Below, piece after piece: positions 20,601-27,749 of a stretch of DNA of 64,000 nucleotides. The notes under the pieces are model-generated. The model saw only the letters and a program-made list of their open reading frames with translations. It made no database searches and was not told where the DNA came from. The stretch is from Anaerolineae bacterium (GTDB lineage Bacteria > Chloroflexota > Anaerolineae > Aggregatilineales > Phototrophicaceae), in contig JALHQT010000001.1 in NCBI GenBank assembly GCA_022841825.1, forward strand, positions 1,364,001 to 1,428,000. The letters are read 5' to 3'. The first letter of the stretch is position 1. Every line of letters starts with the position of its first letter. The position numbers and the translations under genes were made by a program.

Positions 20601-21234
20601 CTTCGCGCCAACCATCATCTTCTTCGAGATTGTGTTCAATCTGTCGACGATGATGCAGGCGGCAGCGCGCTCGTACCGCCTGAACCAGACGCACACACAC
20701 TGCAAGGTCTACTACCTCTTTGCCGAGGGCACGATGGAGCAGACGGCGGTGCAGCTCATGAGCCGCAAGCAGCGCGCTGCGAAACTGCTCACCGGCGATA
20801 TTGGGCTGACGGGTCTCGATTCTCTGACGGAAGGTGAGGGCGGCTTTGAGGAAGCGCTGCTCCAGGCAATCGGGCGCGACGAGACGCTGCTCGATCCGAC
20901 CGAGCTGTTCAAGGCAGAGGCGAAGGTGCGCGAGATTGATCAGGAGGACGCGGCGTACTGGAATGTCGAACTGACGGAGGGTCCGAGCGAAGAACCGCCT
21001 GCTGCCGACCCAGCCCCGCATCCCGACCCGCTCATTGCCGAGGCGCTGCGCGTGGGCGGCATCCTCCGCGACGCGTTGCCGCCATCGGCACCCGCTGCAC
21101 CACGTCCCGACCTGCTTGCCCTGCGCCGCCTCGAACGCGCGCAAGCCAGCAAGCGCCGCGAGACGGTCGCGCCGACGCCCGTTGTGCCGAGGAAGGACGT
21201 GGATGAGCGCGTGGTGCAGTTGGCGCTGTGGTGA
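17659..21234 (+). CDS. DNA adenine methylase-helicase fusion (DUF6094-like MTase plus SNF2-type helicase)
   Basis: The protein has 1191 residues. The N-terminal 200 form an N6-adenine methyltransferase: AdoMet motif LLDPFAGEGAF (36-46) and catalytic NPPY (101-104). After a linker with a small beta domain, a superfamily 2 helicase begins with Walker A GSMGTGKT (424-431). A four-cysteine zinc ribbon (CPHC...CAAC) is inserted before the Walker B box DEVHE (about 643). The C-terminal RecA lobe ends in the motif VI-like ARSYRLNQTH near 1003. Methylase-helicase giants of phages and conjugative elements, such as DarB-like antirestriction proteins, share this plan. Protection of incoming DNA is therefore a plausible role but not shown. 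A terminator precedes it and it appears monocistronic. Confidence 0.8.
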   Translation: MSRLENKQMMGFFAIEERHYPALLSLIHPATPAHRLLDPFAGEGAFLEAAARSWNMAPYANELDGERAAACIARFGAMQAVRCDVERLVASNNAFGAAWLNPPYDHDASASGSKRVEFRYLRHAWKWVQDGGLALWCIYRHHITSEAAAFLAKHSTRVDVWALPGKHLGAYDQMIVAAIKGVPLDPAALYEQIIRDRDHPQPLTVQAEPIYRLPTPRPIQRFVFAPDMLDETAGLKLIEEQGAWKTGGFQALLDVPAPPTEIEPVVAPRPGHLALVLAAGVADGAVIETAEYGRVALRGKTRHVEQIARVEVEADPNDPERQVKKTTIRLKPSTTLSLLSGDGTTVEMEGDEALLGFITSNKRALAQYLNAKFHPMYRFDFAGIGQWLDRIRLKGKYPMYTAQKHVVGAIARGFQSRSSILLIGSMGTGKTLMGGSAAVSIASGIVKALANDMRPDQVVLIVAPPHLIEKWKRELASIAPKAVIERLDRHEDVKAFLQRAETLPAHVPKIGLIKRDLTKLGCAWEPSVVWRTEAVALWRHGAPVPDGYLPHQRIRRERVPKCPHCGNTVMQEKKGISAPASQSWLEGGKRSCAACNAPLWRDSRDKGSQPKPGEKYATKNPRYRLDEYLKRMFPDRVYLLIWDEVHECQHGDTGNGEAFSRMAGMAKKVLAMTGTPFNGRASSIFNLEYALNPRVRQHYHWGGGTRFSRKQRGTQEFQAIVSDSANQRGRAESRWVAAMGVREQVVEERPSYDRDTGAYTGTSTYERPYEEAPGISPLLVAEVLDHAIFFSLGDLGKALPQYEEIALPVVLDDDVSAQYDKTRQQLKDYLIQRRWEGDTTFRGSYLQWSMGWVNAPFRPYEVIHNLKHPVSGEKLAHTVASIPSYGEERIFAKEQALIDLVRDELAADRPCVIYFRQTATRDVQPRFERLLREHIPEAKSFILKNTVDAQRREKVIEAEVAKGCNVLICNPELTKTGLDLIFAPTIIFFEIVFNLSTMMQAAARSYRLNQTHTHCKVYYLFAEGTMEQTAVQLMSRKQRAAKLLTGDIGLTGLDSLTEGEGGFEEALLQAIGRDETLLDPTELFKAEAKVREIDQEDAAYWNVELTEGPSEEPPAADPAPHPDPLIAEALRVGGILRDALPPSAPAAPRPDLLALRRLERAQASKRRETVAPTPVVPRKDVDERVVQLALW

Positions 21235-21371
21235 TGGAGAAATGCCTTTAGAAAGGGACATAAGTGATCGACTGCGTAGGTTCGGTTTCAAGGCGCGAAC
21301 CACTAGTGCTTCTGCTATGTCTGCGGGACGCTACTTTGTGAGCCTGCGCCTTGAGATACGTCTGCACCACG

Positions 21372-22007
21372 CTAATCACGACGGATCATTACGGGTACAG
21401 TATAGAGTTCGTCATCAAGTCGAACGTAAAGCGCGTCATCACCGCTCTGCTGGAAGAAACTCACAGCATGCACAGGTATTCTCGCTGTCACGTTACTTTC
21501 ACGATGAGGGGAATGAATGTTGGTACAGATCAAGCCCGAGCTATCACATTTGTAGACAATGTAGACATACAAATTGTAGTCGAAGCCTGGTTCTGCACCG
21601 TGACTTAAGCCGAGGTGGTAGATATTTTGACCAAGTCGAGTTGTATCGATATGTAAGAAACCAGGCGTCAACATAGTGTATCCACATGTGACAATTGTCA
21701 TACCGAAGCTAAGCGCACTGATCAATCCTACCAAGAACCCCAACCAGATCGCCCTGATTCTCGCTCTAGCTATGCCGAGCAAGACGATTGCTAGAGCTCC
21801 AGTGGAAGCTCCTAAATTGAACAACCAATTGCGGGTAACCAGCAGCACTGGATAGACAATCGGGTCGTTCTGCTGATAGGGGAATTCCGCGACTGTCAAC
21901 TGAAGAAGCGAATATGCTAATGCAAGTCCCAACCCCCCAATCAACATTACCCACCGCTGTATGCCCTCGCGATCAACTTTTGGCTGCTCTGAAGTCATCA
22001 GACTCAC
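21372..22007 (-). CDS. membrane protein of unknown function (cargo)
   Basis: This 211-residue protein has three or four hydrophobic segments in its first 130 residues (for example MLIGGLGLALAYSLLQL and GFLVGLISALSFGMTIV) and then an extracytoplasmic or soluble tail with several cysteines. No family is recognised. It is the first of a series of single minus-strand genes placed between plus-strand operon genes, and its base composition is more A/T-rich than the neighbouring methylase gene. The 137 bases before it (21235-21371) hold nothing recognisable. Confidence 0.5.
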   Translation of the reverse strand: MSLMTSEQPKVDREGIQRWVMLIGGLGLALAYSLLQLTVAEFPYQQNDPIVYPVLLVTRNWLFNLGASTGALAIVLLGIARARIRAIWLGFLVGLISALSFGMTIVTCGYTMLTPGFLHIDTTRLGQNIYHLGLSHGAEPGFDYNLYVYIVYKCDSSGLICTNIHSPHRESNVTARIPVHAVSFFQQSGDDALYVRLDDELYTVPVMIRRD

Positions 22008-22056
22008 TCTCTAATCAATCGATTTCTCATCATTGTATATGCCGAAAGGGTATTAA

Positions 22057-22227
22057 ATGTCCAAACAAACATCCGCGACCGAGCTCAATATTGTCGTCAC
22101 AATGCCTCTCCAATTCCTGGAAGGTAGCAGGGGCGTGGCGGAATCAGAGTCTGCCACGCTGCTCATCCAGCGCGGGGAGCTGGCGCACCTGCCGCAGTTC
22201 GCCAATTGTGTCATGGGGCGACGCTGA
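22057..22227 (+). pseudogene. truncated copy of the 23385 gene (N-terminal part)
   Basis: This 56-codon frame ends ATLLIQRGELAHLPQFA, matching ATLLIQRGEMAHVQQFA in the full-length protein at 23385, and then stops after a few unrelated residues. It keeps an A/G-rich ribosome site (GAAAGGG). It is the 5' third of the gene only; a minus-strand DinB-like gene begins (at its 3' end) 12 bases later. Confidence 0.65.
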
Positions 22228-22238
22228 CTTAAGGGCGT

Positions 22239-22730
22239 TTAACTGATTTGTTCGTACAAGTAGAAGACCAAGTCCTGCGGACCCGTCCTGACGCCCAGGT
22301 CATTCAGCAGTCGGAGCAGTTGGGCGCGATGGTCTGTGCCATGATTGACCACATGGAGCAGCACCTGCCACGTCGTCAAGTCCTTGTCCTCTTCCAGGAC
22401 GATCGGTTTTGCAAACAGCATCTCATCCCGTAAGCCTGCGAGATACTCCCGCATCATCCCCTCAACCATATCCCACTGCTGGCGAATCTTCGTCTGGTCA
22501 TCGCTTTCATCCCTGAACGGGATAGCAGGCTCCGTCAAACCCTTGAGTTCGCTAAACCATATCGTGTCCACTTCCGTCAGGTGGACCATGTGGTTGCGCA
22601 CCGACCCCAACGAATAGGCGCTGTGCCGGGTGAAGTCCTCCTGAGAAAGCGAGGTGATGTAGCTATCCCAGAGCTTGCGATTTTCGCGGAAGTGGTAGTC
22701 GTAGAGCTGGCGAAACGCATCGGCATTCAT
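22239..22730 (-). CDS. DinB-like four-helix protein (cargo)
   Basis: This 163-residue all-helical protein shows the DinB/YfiT-type pattern: an N-terminal YHFRENRKLWDSYI helix, a central SVRNHMVHLTEVDTIWF helix and VVNHGTDHRAQLLRLL near the C-terminus. The histidines lie where this fold usually binds a metal. DinB-like proteins are often thiol-dependent metalloenzymes or stress proteins; the substrate is unknown. Its ribosome site TTGGAG precedes the ATG. It forms a tandem pair with a second DinB-like gene 72 bases upstream. Confidence 0.75.
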   Translation of the reverse strand: MNADAFRQLYDYHFRENRKLWDSYITSLSQEDFTRHSAYSLGSVRNHMVHLTEVDTIWFSELKGLTEPAIPFRDESDDQTKIRQQWDMVEGMMREYLAGLRDEMLFAKPIVLEEDKDLTTWQVLLHVVNHGTDHRAQLLRLLNDLGVRTGPQDLVFYLYEQIS

Positions 22731-22802
22731 GATGGCTCCAAGTACAATGAAAAGTAGGATGTGTGTGCGATGGTGTCTACACCCGATACAACGCCAGCAA
22801 AT

Positions 22803-23279
22803 TCACCCAATCCACGCTTGCCACTGGTCGCTGACCGACTTCTGTAGCCCTTTCAGATACACACTGGCTTTGGCATAAAACATCATGAGCGCTTCGCGGT
22901 AGATTTCGAATTGCGTTTGTGCAGAAACTTTCATGTCGTTTCCGCGATCAATTTCCTTGCTGTTCAGGTCGTCGTCGGAAAACCCACGCAGCACAGTTTC
23001 GAACGCTGCATCAAGCGTCCTATACCAGGTTGTCAAATCAGCTACGCTGGTTGTCAGTTTCGGGTCTGTGTTTCGATACGACCAGTCCTGTTCCAGCGTC
23101 TTGAATGACTGAACATAGCTGTGTTCAATGTCGCCCATCTCTCGGCACAATTCGCCCAATGTCGGGTTGTCACCCGGCAACTTAAAGGCTAGGTCAGCGT
23201 CCGTCAAAGCGTTGATGAGGTCGTAACGCAGACTCTGCGTTTCATGTAAAGGAAACTCCTCTTCAATGAGGCGGTTCAT
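22803..23279 (-). CDS. second DinB-like protein (cargo)
   Basis: This protein of about 158 residues begins MNRLIEEEFPL. A DinB-like helical pattern is suggested by the helix LGELCREMGDIEHSYVQSF. It is diverged from its neighbour at 22239, so it is not a recent duplicate. The start at 23279 is preferred over 23285 because GGAGG lies 6 bases ahead. Conserved metal ligands are incomplete, so catalytic activity is uncertain. Confidence 0.6.
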   Translation of the reverse strand: MNRLIEEEFPLHETQSLRYDLINALTDADLAFKLPGDNPTLGELCREMGDIEHSYVQSFKTLEQDWSYRNTDPKLTTSVADLTTWYRTLDAAFETVLRGFSDDDLNSKEIDRGNDMKVSAQTQFEIYREALMMFYAKASVYLKGLQKSVSDQWQAWIG

Positions 23280-23384
23280 ATGCATCCTCCATGTTCATAA
23301 CCGATGAGAGGATGGTAGCACAAATATTCTAATAGAGTCAACGGATTAGATACAGCTTTCGGATACAACAGAAAGGAATACACC

Positions 23385-23987
23385 ATGTTCGACAAGAAAC
23401 AAAGCACCAAACAGTCGCCGCCGCCCATCATTATCTCGCTGACGCTACCCACGCCTTCGGAGGGCGGTATTCCGCTGGAACGCGCCACCGCGACCCTGCT
23501 CATCCAGCGCGGGGAGATGGCGCACGTGCAGCAGTTCGCCTACAGCGACATGGCGTCACTGGGCGCGATCATCGCCGAAGCAATGGAGGCACTGGCCGCA
23601 GTCGAGGCGTCGCATCCGCCTGTCATCCCCGAAGCGCCAAAAGCGGAACCGAAGCTCGCCGCGCCGCGCAAGCCTGCCGCAAAAGCAGCGACCGCGCCTG
23701 CCGAAACGGGCGAACCAACTATCGACATTCCGCTGCGCAAGGGCGTGCGCAAAGTCGCGGCGTCACTAATCGATCTGCCGGATGATGAGGGGGAGTGCGC
23801 GGCAGTGCTTGCGCTAGCGGGGCGGCTGATCGACGGCAAGCTGTGGGACTCAACCGTGCCGATCCGCATCCGCGACGTTGACGATGCGACGCGCAAGCTC
23901 AAGTACCTGAGTGATAAGGAGATAGCGCTTTTCACACTGGAGGAGTTCGCGGAAGTGCTGGAGGCTTCATTCCAGCAAACTGATTGA
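23385..23987 (+). CDS. PRTRC-cassette-associated protein, full-length copy (E-like)
   Basis: This 200-residue protein has an N-terminal beta-rich part (IIISLTLPTP), a helix near 60-75, an Ala/Pro/Lys linker (about 80-115), and a C-terminal domain from DIPLRKGVRKVAAS to LFTLEEFAEVLEAS. I place it in the PRTRC cassette by its recurring link with the C gene; assignment to protein E is a guess. It is the only intact member of a local family: a 5' fragment lies at 22057, a perfect internal 250-bp copy at 24962, and a diverged 3' copy at 26399. AAAGGA precedes the ATG. Its 3' end overlaps the minus-strand gene at 23967 by 21 bases. Confidence 0.6.
   Translation: MFDKKQSTKQSPPPIIISLTLPTPSEGGIPLERATATLLIQRGEMAHVQQFAYSDMASLGAIIAEAMEALAAVEASHPPVIPEAPKAEPKLAAPRKPAAKAATAPAETGEPTIDIPLRKGVRKVAASLIDLPDDEGECAAVLALAGRLIDGKLWDSTVPIRIRDVDDATRKLKYLSDKEIALFTLEEFAEVLEASFQQTD
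23515..23764 (+). repeat. 250-bp perfect direct repeat, copy 1
   Basis: Positions 23515-23764 inside the E-like gene are identical base for base to 24962-25211, at an offset of 1447 bases. Identity over 250 bp with unrelated sequence on both sides marks a very recent duplication. Confidence 0.9.
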
Positions 23988-24749
23988 TTGAGTAGCCTCT
24001 GCCCGCTTCCATGCCTCCGAGAGTGCCTCCGTCAGGTACCAACGCCAGAACTCCAAGAGCAAATCAGTGTCAATCAAGACATTGGTATCCTCGACATTGA
24101 CATCTTCAAGCTTCACTTCCGCCAGACACGCACAGGCAGTTGCTGCCGCCGATACACAATCGGCGGATGCACCTCCTACAAACGCCCAGAGAGAATCAGT
24201 CAGAATTTTCGGCGTGATGTCGGAATACGTACCATCTTCGTCGTATTTTGAGATCCAAAACTGCTTGATCGGGTTGAATTTCGACCAAAGCACCTCCATT
24301 GCATGGGTATCTGAAGCTTCGACTAATGCTCGATTGGCCGCAACATTGGCGAAATGGGCTTCTGCAGGTTGAGTGAAGTGCATCATGTTGCCAACAGTGT
24401 AATGCTTGTCACATGCAAAACTGAAAGCCTGCTTCCTCGATACATTGCCCAACAAGACTCGCTCAGCCATGGTCAGCGAGAATTGCGGCAAATCGGAAAC
24501 ATAAGCTTGATCTTCGAGAGTTGCTTTCATATCTGGAGTGAGAAATCGCTCGTACTTGAACAGCGACTTCCTTGCCGCAAGTACAGCCAACCAGCGCACT
24601 GCTCGGTCGGCCAAAGGCTGTTCGAGCGCATGGAAAGTATCGACCAGCAGTTTGCGATTTCCAGGTCCGTACTCGTGAAAGGGGTGGTCATGAATTTCTC
24701 GTAATGCCTGTGCTGCCACCGTTCGAACCGCTTCTGGAAAGCCCATCAT
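23967..24749 (-). CDS. uncharacterised helical protein (cargo)
   Basis: This protein of about 260 residues is mostly helical, with an Ala/Cys-rich helix (ADCVSAAATACACLAE) near residue 200 and an acidic C-terminal part ending in FWRWYLTEALSEAWKRAE. There is no signal peptide or membrane segment. No family is recognised with confidence; the helical, Ala-rich layout is compatible with immunity-type proteins, but that is speculation. Its stop codon lies inside the 3' end of the convergent plus-strand gene. Confidence 0.55.
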   Translation of the reverse strand: MMGFPEAVRTVAAQALREIHDHPFHEYGPGNRKLLVDTFHALEQPLADRAVRWLAVLAARKSLFKYERFLTPDMKATLEDQAYVSDLPQFSLTMAERVLLGNVSRKQAFSFACDKHYTVGNMMHFTQPAEAHFANVAANRALVEASDTHAMEVLWSKFNPIKQFWISKYDEDGTYSDITPKILTDSLWAFVGGASADCVSAAATACACLAEVKLEDVNVEDTNVLIDTDLLLEFWRWYLTEALSEAWKRAEATQSISLLE

Positions 24750-24806
24750 CAAGCTTCTTTTGTCGCTACAAGGTCAATCACTAGCAATTGTAAGGAGTGA
24801 CATTCT

Positions 24807-25334
24807 ATGTCGTCAACATCTGCTCGAATCATCAAGATCGGGGCGACGCGCATTGTCGCTGATGCCAACTTGTCTCACCTGGGTCCCGAACAGCTTCGGG
24901 AGACGCTCAAAATCACCTACCCGGAAATCGCGCACGCGACGATGCGCGAGACCACGCTGGAAGATGGCGCACGTGCAGCAGTTCGCCTACAGCGACATGG
25001 CGTCACTGGGCGCGATCATCGCCGAAGCAATGGAGGCACTGGCCGCAGTCGAGGCGTCGCATCCGCCTGTCATCCCCGAAGCGCCAAAAGCGGAACCGAA
25101 GCTCGCCGCGCCGCGCAAGCCTGCCGCAAAAGCAGCGACCGCGCCTGCCGAAACGGGCGAACCAACTATCGACATTCCGCTGCGCAAGGGCGTGCGCAAA
25201 GTCGCGGCGTCGCTGCTCATGCCTGCCTGCTGCACCGTCGGATCGATCTGTGCAAGTGTCACCGCACCACCCTAAACAACTTCCGAGGCGAGTGCGGCTT
25301 TTCCTGCCAGCTTGTCCTCAAAAGGCGCGTATAA
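24807..25334 (+). pseudogene. PRTRC protein C copy fused out of frame to an internal E-like segment
   Basis: The first ~54 codons (IIKIGATRIV, then SHLGPEQLRETLKITYP) match the intact protein C at 27268. At an AGATGGC shared by both genes, the sequence switches to the 250-bp internal piece of the E-like gene. The reading frame then runs through that piece in the wrong frame and ends in unrelated sequence. The C-terminal strand of the ubiquitin-like fold (VLEWVVVAGRKG) is lost. A good ribosome site (AAGGAG) is retained, so a chimeric protein may still be made. Confidence 0.7.
24962..25211 (+). repeat. 250-bp perfect direct repeat, copy 2
   Basis: This is the second copy of 23515-23764, sitting downstream of the truncated protein C copy. 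The left junction falls in a 7-bp AGATGGC that occurs in both parent genes, which points to microhomology-guided joining. The 25212-25429 interval that follows is of unknown origin. Confidence 0.9.
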
Positions 25335-25429
25335 ACGGTGTAAGTTGTGTCGAAGGCACTGCTATGTTCACTCTGTTCTCGCGGTTTGACCTTACTATCA
25401 GCGGCGAAATCATGCTCACGCGGCCAGTC

Positions 25430-26182
25430 TCAACGGCTGCCTATCAGCTCGTCGAATGCGTCTTCACTGGTCATCGAAGGCGTTCCAAAGCTGCTCAGAC
25501 CGGCCAGAGTCGAGGAAGCATTGCTGATCTTCCAGTTATCGCCATAACGAAGCAGCGCGAAGCCCACGAGATAGGTGTTGCCTTCGAACAGAAACAGGGC
25601 TACCCGTTCGGTCAGTTCTTCCGCGCCGTAAATCTGGGCTATCGTATTCCAGTTTTGCAGATTGCGTTCAGAGGTCGCCAACTCAGGGTTAGGAAGCCCG
25701 ATCTTGACGACCTGGAGTTGGTCCAGCCTCTCAGGGTTCACCTCGTCGATGAACTGGAGCGTTCCTTCGGGATCGATGAGAACGGTCTGTCCCTCGACCA
25801 CTCTATTCTCGGTAGCCAACAAAGCATAAGCCAGATTACGTGCCTGACTCAGGATTTGCCACGAAAACTGCACTTTGTTCATCTCCGCGTAAAGCGGATA
25901 GGTGGAGGGTGCCGGGCTGAGCATCGTCAGTGCCTGAAGCCTGTTCGTGTGAAGTTCGAAGTTAAACCCGTCGCCCATTTCATCAACTGCGCAGGCCTGC
26001 AAGATTTGAGCGATGTCGCCTTGGGTCACCCCTTGCATATAAGCCATGATGGCTTCTTCCGGGGTACGGAATGACACACTGGCGCTCTGATCTTGGGCCG
26101 TCGCCAGACGGGCCATCCCTGAAAGACCTAGCGCCACGAATAGCAGACATACGATCGGGAACAGCGCGCGCTTTTTCTGCAT
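25430..26182 (-). CDS. secreted protein of unknown function (cargo)
   Basis: This 250-residue protein has a classical signal peptide: MQKKR, a hydrophobic core to about residue 22 and a likely cleavage after ATA (about 29). The mature part starts TPEEAIMAYMQGVTQGDI and ends RYGDNWKISNASSTL. This resembles small NTF2-like or DUF4878-type extracytoplasmic domains, though the match is weak. A GGAGG lies upstream of the ATG. It stands alone on the minus strand between fragments of operon genes. Confidence 0.6.
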   Translation of the reverse strand: MQKKRALFPIVCLLFVALGLSGMARLATAQDQSASVSFRTPEEAIMAYMQGVTQGDIAQILQACAVDEMGDGFNFELHTNRLQALTMLSPAPSTYPLYAEMNKVQFSWQILSQARNLAYALLATENRVVEGQTVLIDPEGTLQFIDEVNPERLDQLQVVKIGLPNPELATSERNLQNWNTIAQIYGAEELTERVALFLFEGNTYLVGFALLRYGDNWKISNASSTLAGLSSFGTPSMTSEDAFDELIGSR

Positions 26183-26334
26183 GGTGGTATCCTCCGAGGT
26201 TGCATTCCCCTAAAGCCATCCGTGCCGGGGAAAGAAGAGACTACTGGACATGCGCCGACGAGTCAAATTCACGAAAGCGCTGCCCAGCCCTCGGCACTTG
26301 TCGGCCCACAGAAGCGCATGAATCGCAGTTGTCC

Positions 26335-26781
26335 CGCTCGTTCGCCACATTCGTCAGACTCGATGGCATGAGTGTTTGCAGTGTGGCGATAGGGCGGGCG
26401 AATCCGCCCGTCATCCCCGAAGCGCCGAAACCAGAGCCGAAGCCCGCTGTGTCGCGCAAGCCTGCGGCGAAAGCAGCGCCAACACCTGCCGAAGATGCCG
26501 AGCCGACGCTCGACATTCCGCTGCGCAAGGGTGTGCGCAAAGTCGCGGCGTCGCTGCTCGATCTGCCGGATGACGAGGCGGAGCGCGCGGCAATCCTGGC
26601 GCTGGGGGGGCGGATGATCGACGGCAAGTTATGGGACGCGAGCGTGCCGATCCGCATCCGCCATATCGAAGATGCGACGCGGAAGCTTCGCTACCTGAGC
26701 GACAAGGAGCTGGCATTATTTACGCTGGACGAGTTTGCAGTGATCGAGAGTTCAGAAGCGACTCAGGTGCTCCTTGAATAG
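26335..26781 (+). pseudogene. fusion of an E1 (ThiF) 3' fragment to the 3' part of an E-like gene
   Basis: FATFVRLDGMSVCSVAIGR (26340-26397) matches the C-terminal FATFVSLDGMSARSLPIGR of the E1 protein encoded to 32466. It then runs in frame into PPVIPEAPKPEPK and the rest of a diverged E-like C-terminal domain to 26781. About 40% of the E-like N-terminus and nearly all of E1 are missing. The join therefore puts the last gene of the operon before its first, as expected from a tandem operon duplication followed by deletion. Convergent overlap with the GNAT gene is 19 bases. Confidence 0.65.
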
Positions 26782-27215
26782 ACATACTCCAGAAAGCCAT
26801 GTTCATCGGGATCGAGATGAAGAAGGCGAAAGCCGATCCTCTCGACCAATTGCACGCTTGCATGATTTTCTGGTTCGATGAAAGCGTGAAAGCATGCCAC
26901 TTTCGCTAACTCTGGTTGTGTAAGCGCTGCGCGTACAATGTCTATGCCGTATCCGCGCTTGCGATGCTCTGGCGCGACCATGAAGGCAATACTTGCCTGA
27001 TGTGGATCATCGTCAAAAAGATCAACCTGCACTTGTCCAAAGGCTGTCTCTGCCACATAGATCATCCATGTGAAGCTCCCAGCAGCAGTGACAACATACT
27101 CAAGCCACTGCTCATCTGGCTCACCAAGCCAGCGCTGGGTTTCCGCTTCTCTACACCACTGTCGGTACAGAGCGAAGTGCTTTGCCCCAAAGCGGACAAA
27201 GCACAGGTTGCCCAT
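26763..27215 (-). CDS. GNAT-family N-acetyltransferase (cargo)
   Basis: This protein of about 150 residues carries the acetyl-CoA-binding motif VAPEHRKRGYGIDIVRAAL (the R/Q-x-x-G-x-G/A loop) and the C-terminal pattern NHASVQLVERIGFRLL. GNAT enzymes transfer an acetyl group from acetyl-CoA to an amine; the acceptor is unknown. The start at 27215 (MGNLCFVRF) is preferred because an upstream-extended frame would run antisense into the protein C gene. It is wedged between the E-like remnant and the intact C gene. Confidence 0.75.
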   Translation of the reverse strand: MGNLCFVRFGAKHFALYRQWCREAETQRWLGEPDEQWLEYVVTAAGSFTWMIYVAETAFGQVQVDLFDDDPHQASIAFMVAPEHRKRGYGIDIVRAALTQPELAKVACFHAFIEPENHASVQLVERIGFRLLHLDPDEHGFLEYVYSRST

Positions 27216-27267
27216 CTCTAGCACACAATCCTCCAACTTGAATAAGGCTATTCTAAGGGAAAAGCTC

Positions 27268-27486
27268 ATGAACGACCAGAACACCTCCCAGCCCACCCGC
27301 ATCATCAAGATCGGCGCGACGCGCATCGTCGCCGATGCCAGCCTGTCCGCCCTGAGTCCCGAACAGCTTCGGGAAACGCTCAAAATCACCTACCCGGAAA
27401 TCGCGCACGCAACACTGCGCGAGACTACGCTCGAAGATGGCACGCAGGTGCTGGAGTGGGTCGTGGTCGCTGGTCGGAAAGGCTGA
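27268..27486 (+). CDS. PRTRC system protein C, ubiquitin-like beta-grasp
   Basis: The 72-residue protein has the pattern of PRTRC protein C: strand IIKIGATRIV, helix SPEQLRETLKI, and strands HATLRETT and VLEWVVVAGRKG. Published analyses of the PRTRC cassette describe this protein as ubiquitin-like, acting beside E2-like B and E1-like ThiF. It ends in a glycine rather than a Gly-Gly pair, so conjugation through the C-terminus is not assured. An AAGGGA ribosome site precedes the ATG. The next gene starts two bases after its stop, beginning a tightly packed operon. Confidence 0.65.
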   Translation: MNDQNTSQPTRIIKIGATRIVADASLSALSPEQLRETLKITYPEIAHATLRETTLEDGTQVLEWVVVAGRKG

Positions 27487-27488
27487 TC

Positions 27489-27749
27489 ATGGTCGGCTCT
27501 CCGTTCGGACTGGAGGATTTGCGCGCGTGCCTGGCGGGCATCGCGCGAGTCGAACTCAAGGGTATGGGGCTGCTACGCGAGCAGCCCCAGTTGCTCGCCG
27601 GAAGCGCGCCGATCCCCCGTGCGCAGTTGGTCGAGGCGGTGACGGAGATCGTCGCCTACACCGGGCGCTGCGCAGCGGCGGCGCGGCAGTTGGCACAGCT
27701 CACCCCGATCCCGCTGCGGACGGTCGATATTGTGGAGTACGTCCTGTGA
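27489..27749 (+). CDS. small PRTRC-operon protein
   Basis: This 86-residue, helical and soluble protein begins MVGSPFGLEDLRAC. It starts two bases after protein C and its stop overlaps the next gene's GTG start (GTGA). No family is recognised. The tight coupling argues for a function with the ubiquitin-like cassette. Confidence 0.6.
   Translation: MVGSPFGLEDLRACLAGIARVELKGMGLLREQPQLLAGSAPIPRAQLVEAVTEIVAYTGRCAAAARQLAQLTPIPLRTVDIVEYVL

Noticed and set aside
20203-21303. 366-codon minus-strand frame opposite the helicase
   Set aside because: It is a shadow of the C-terminal helicase lobe; no domain, and no independent ribosome site or terminator.
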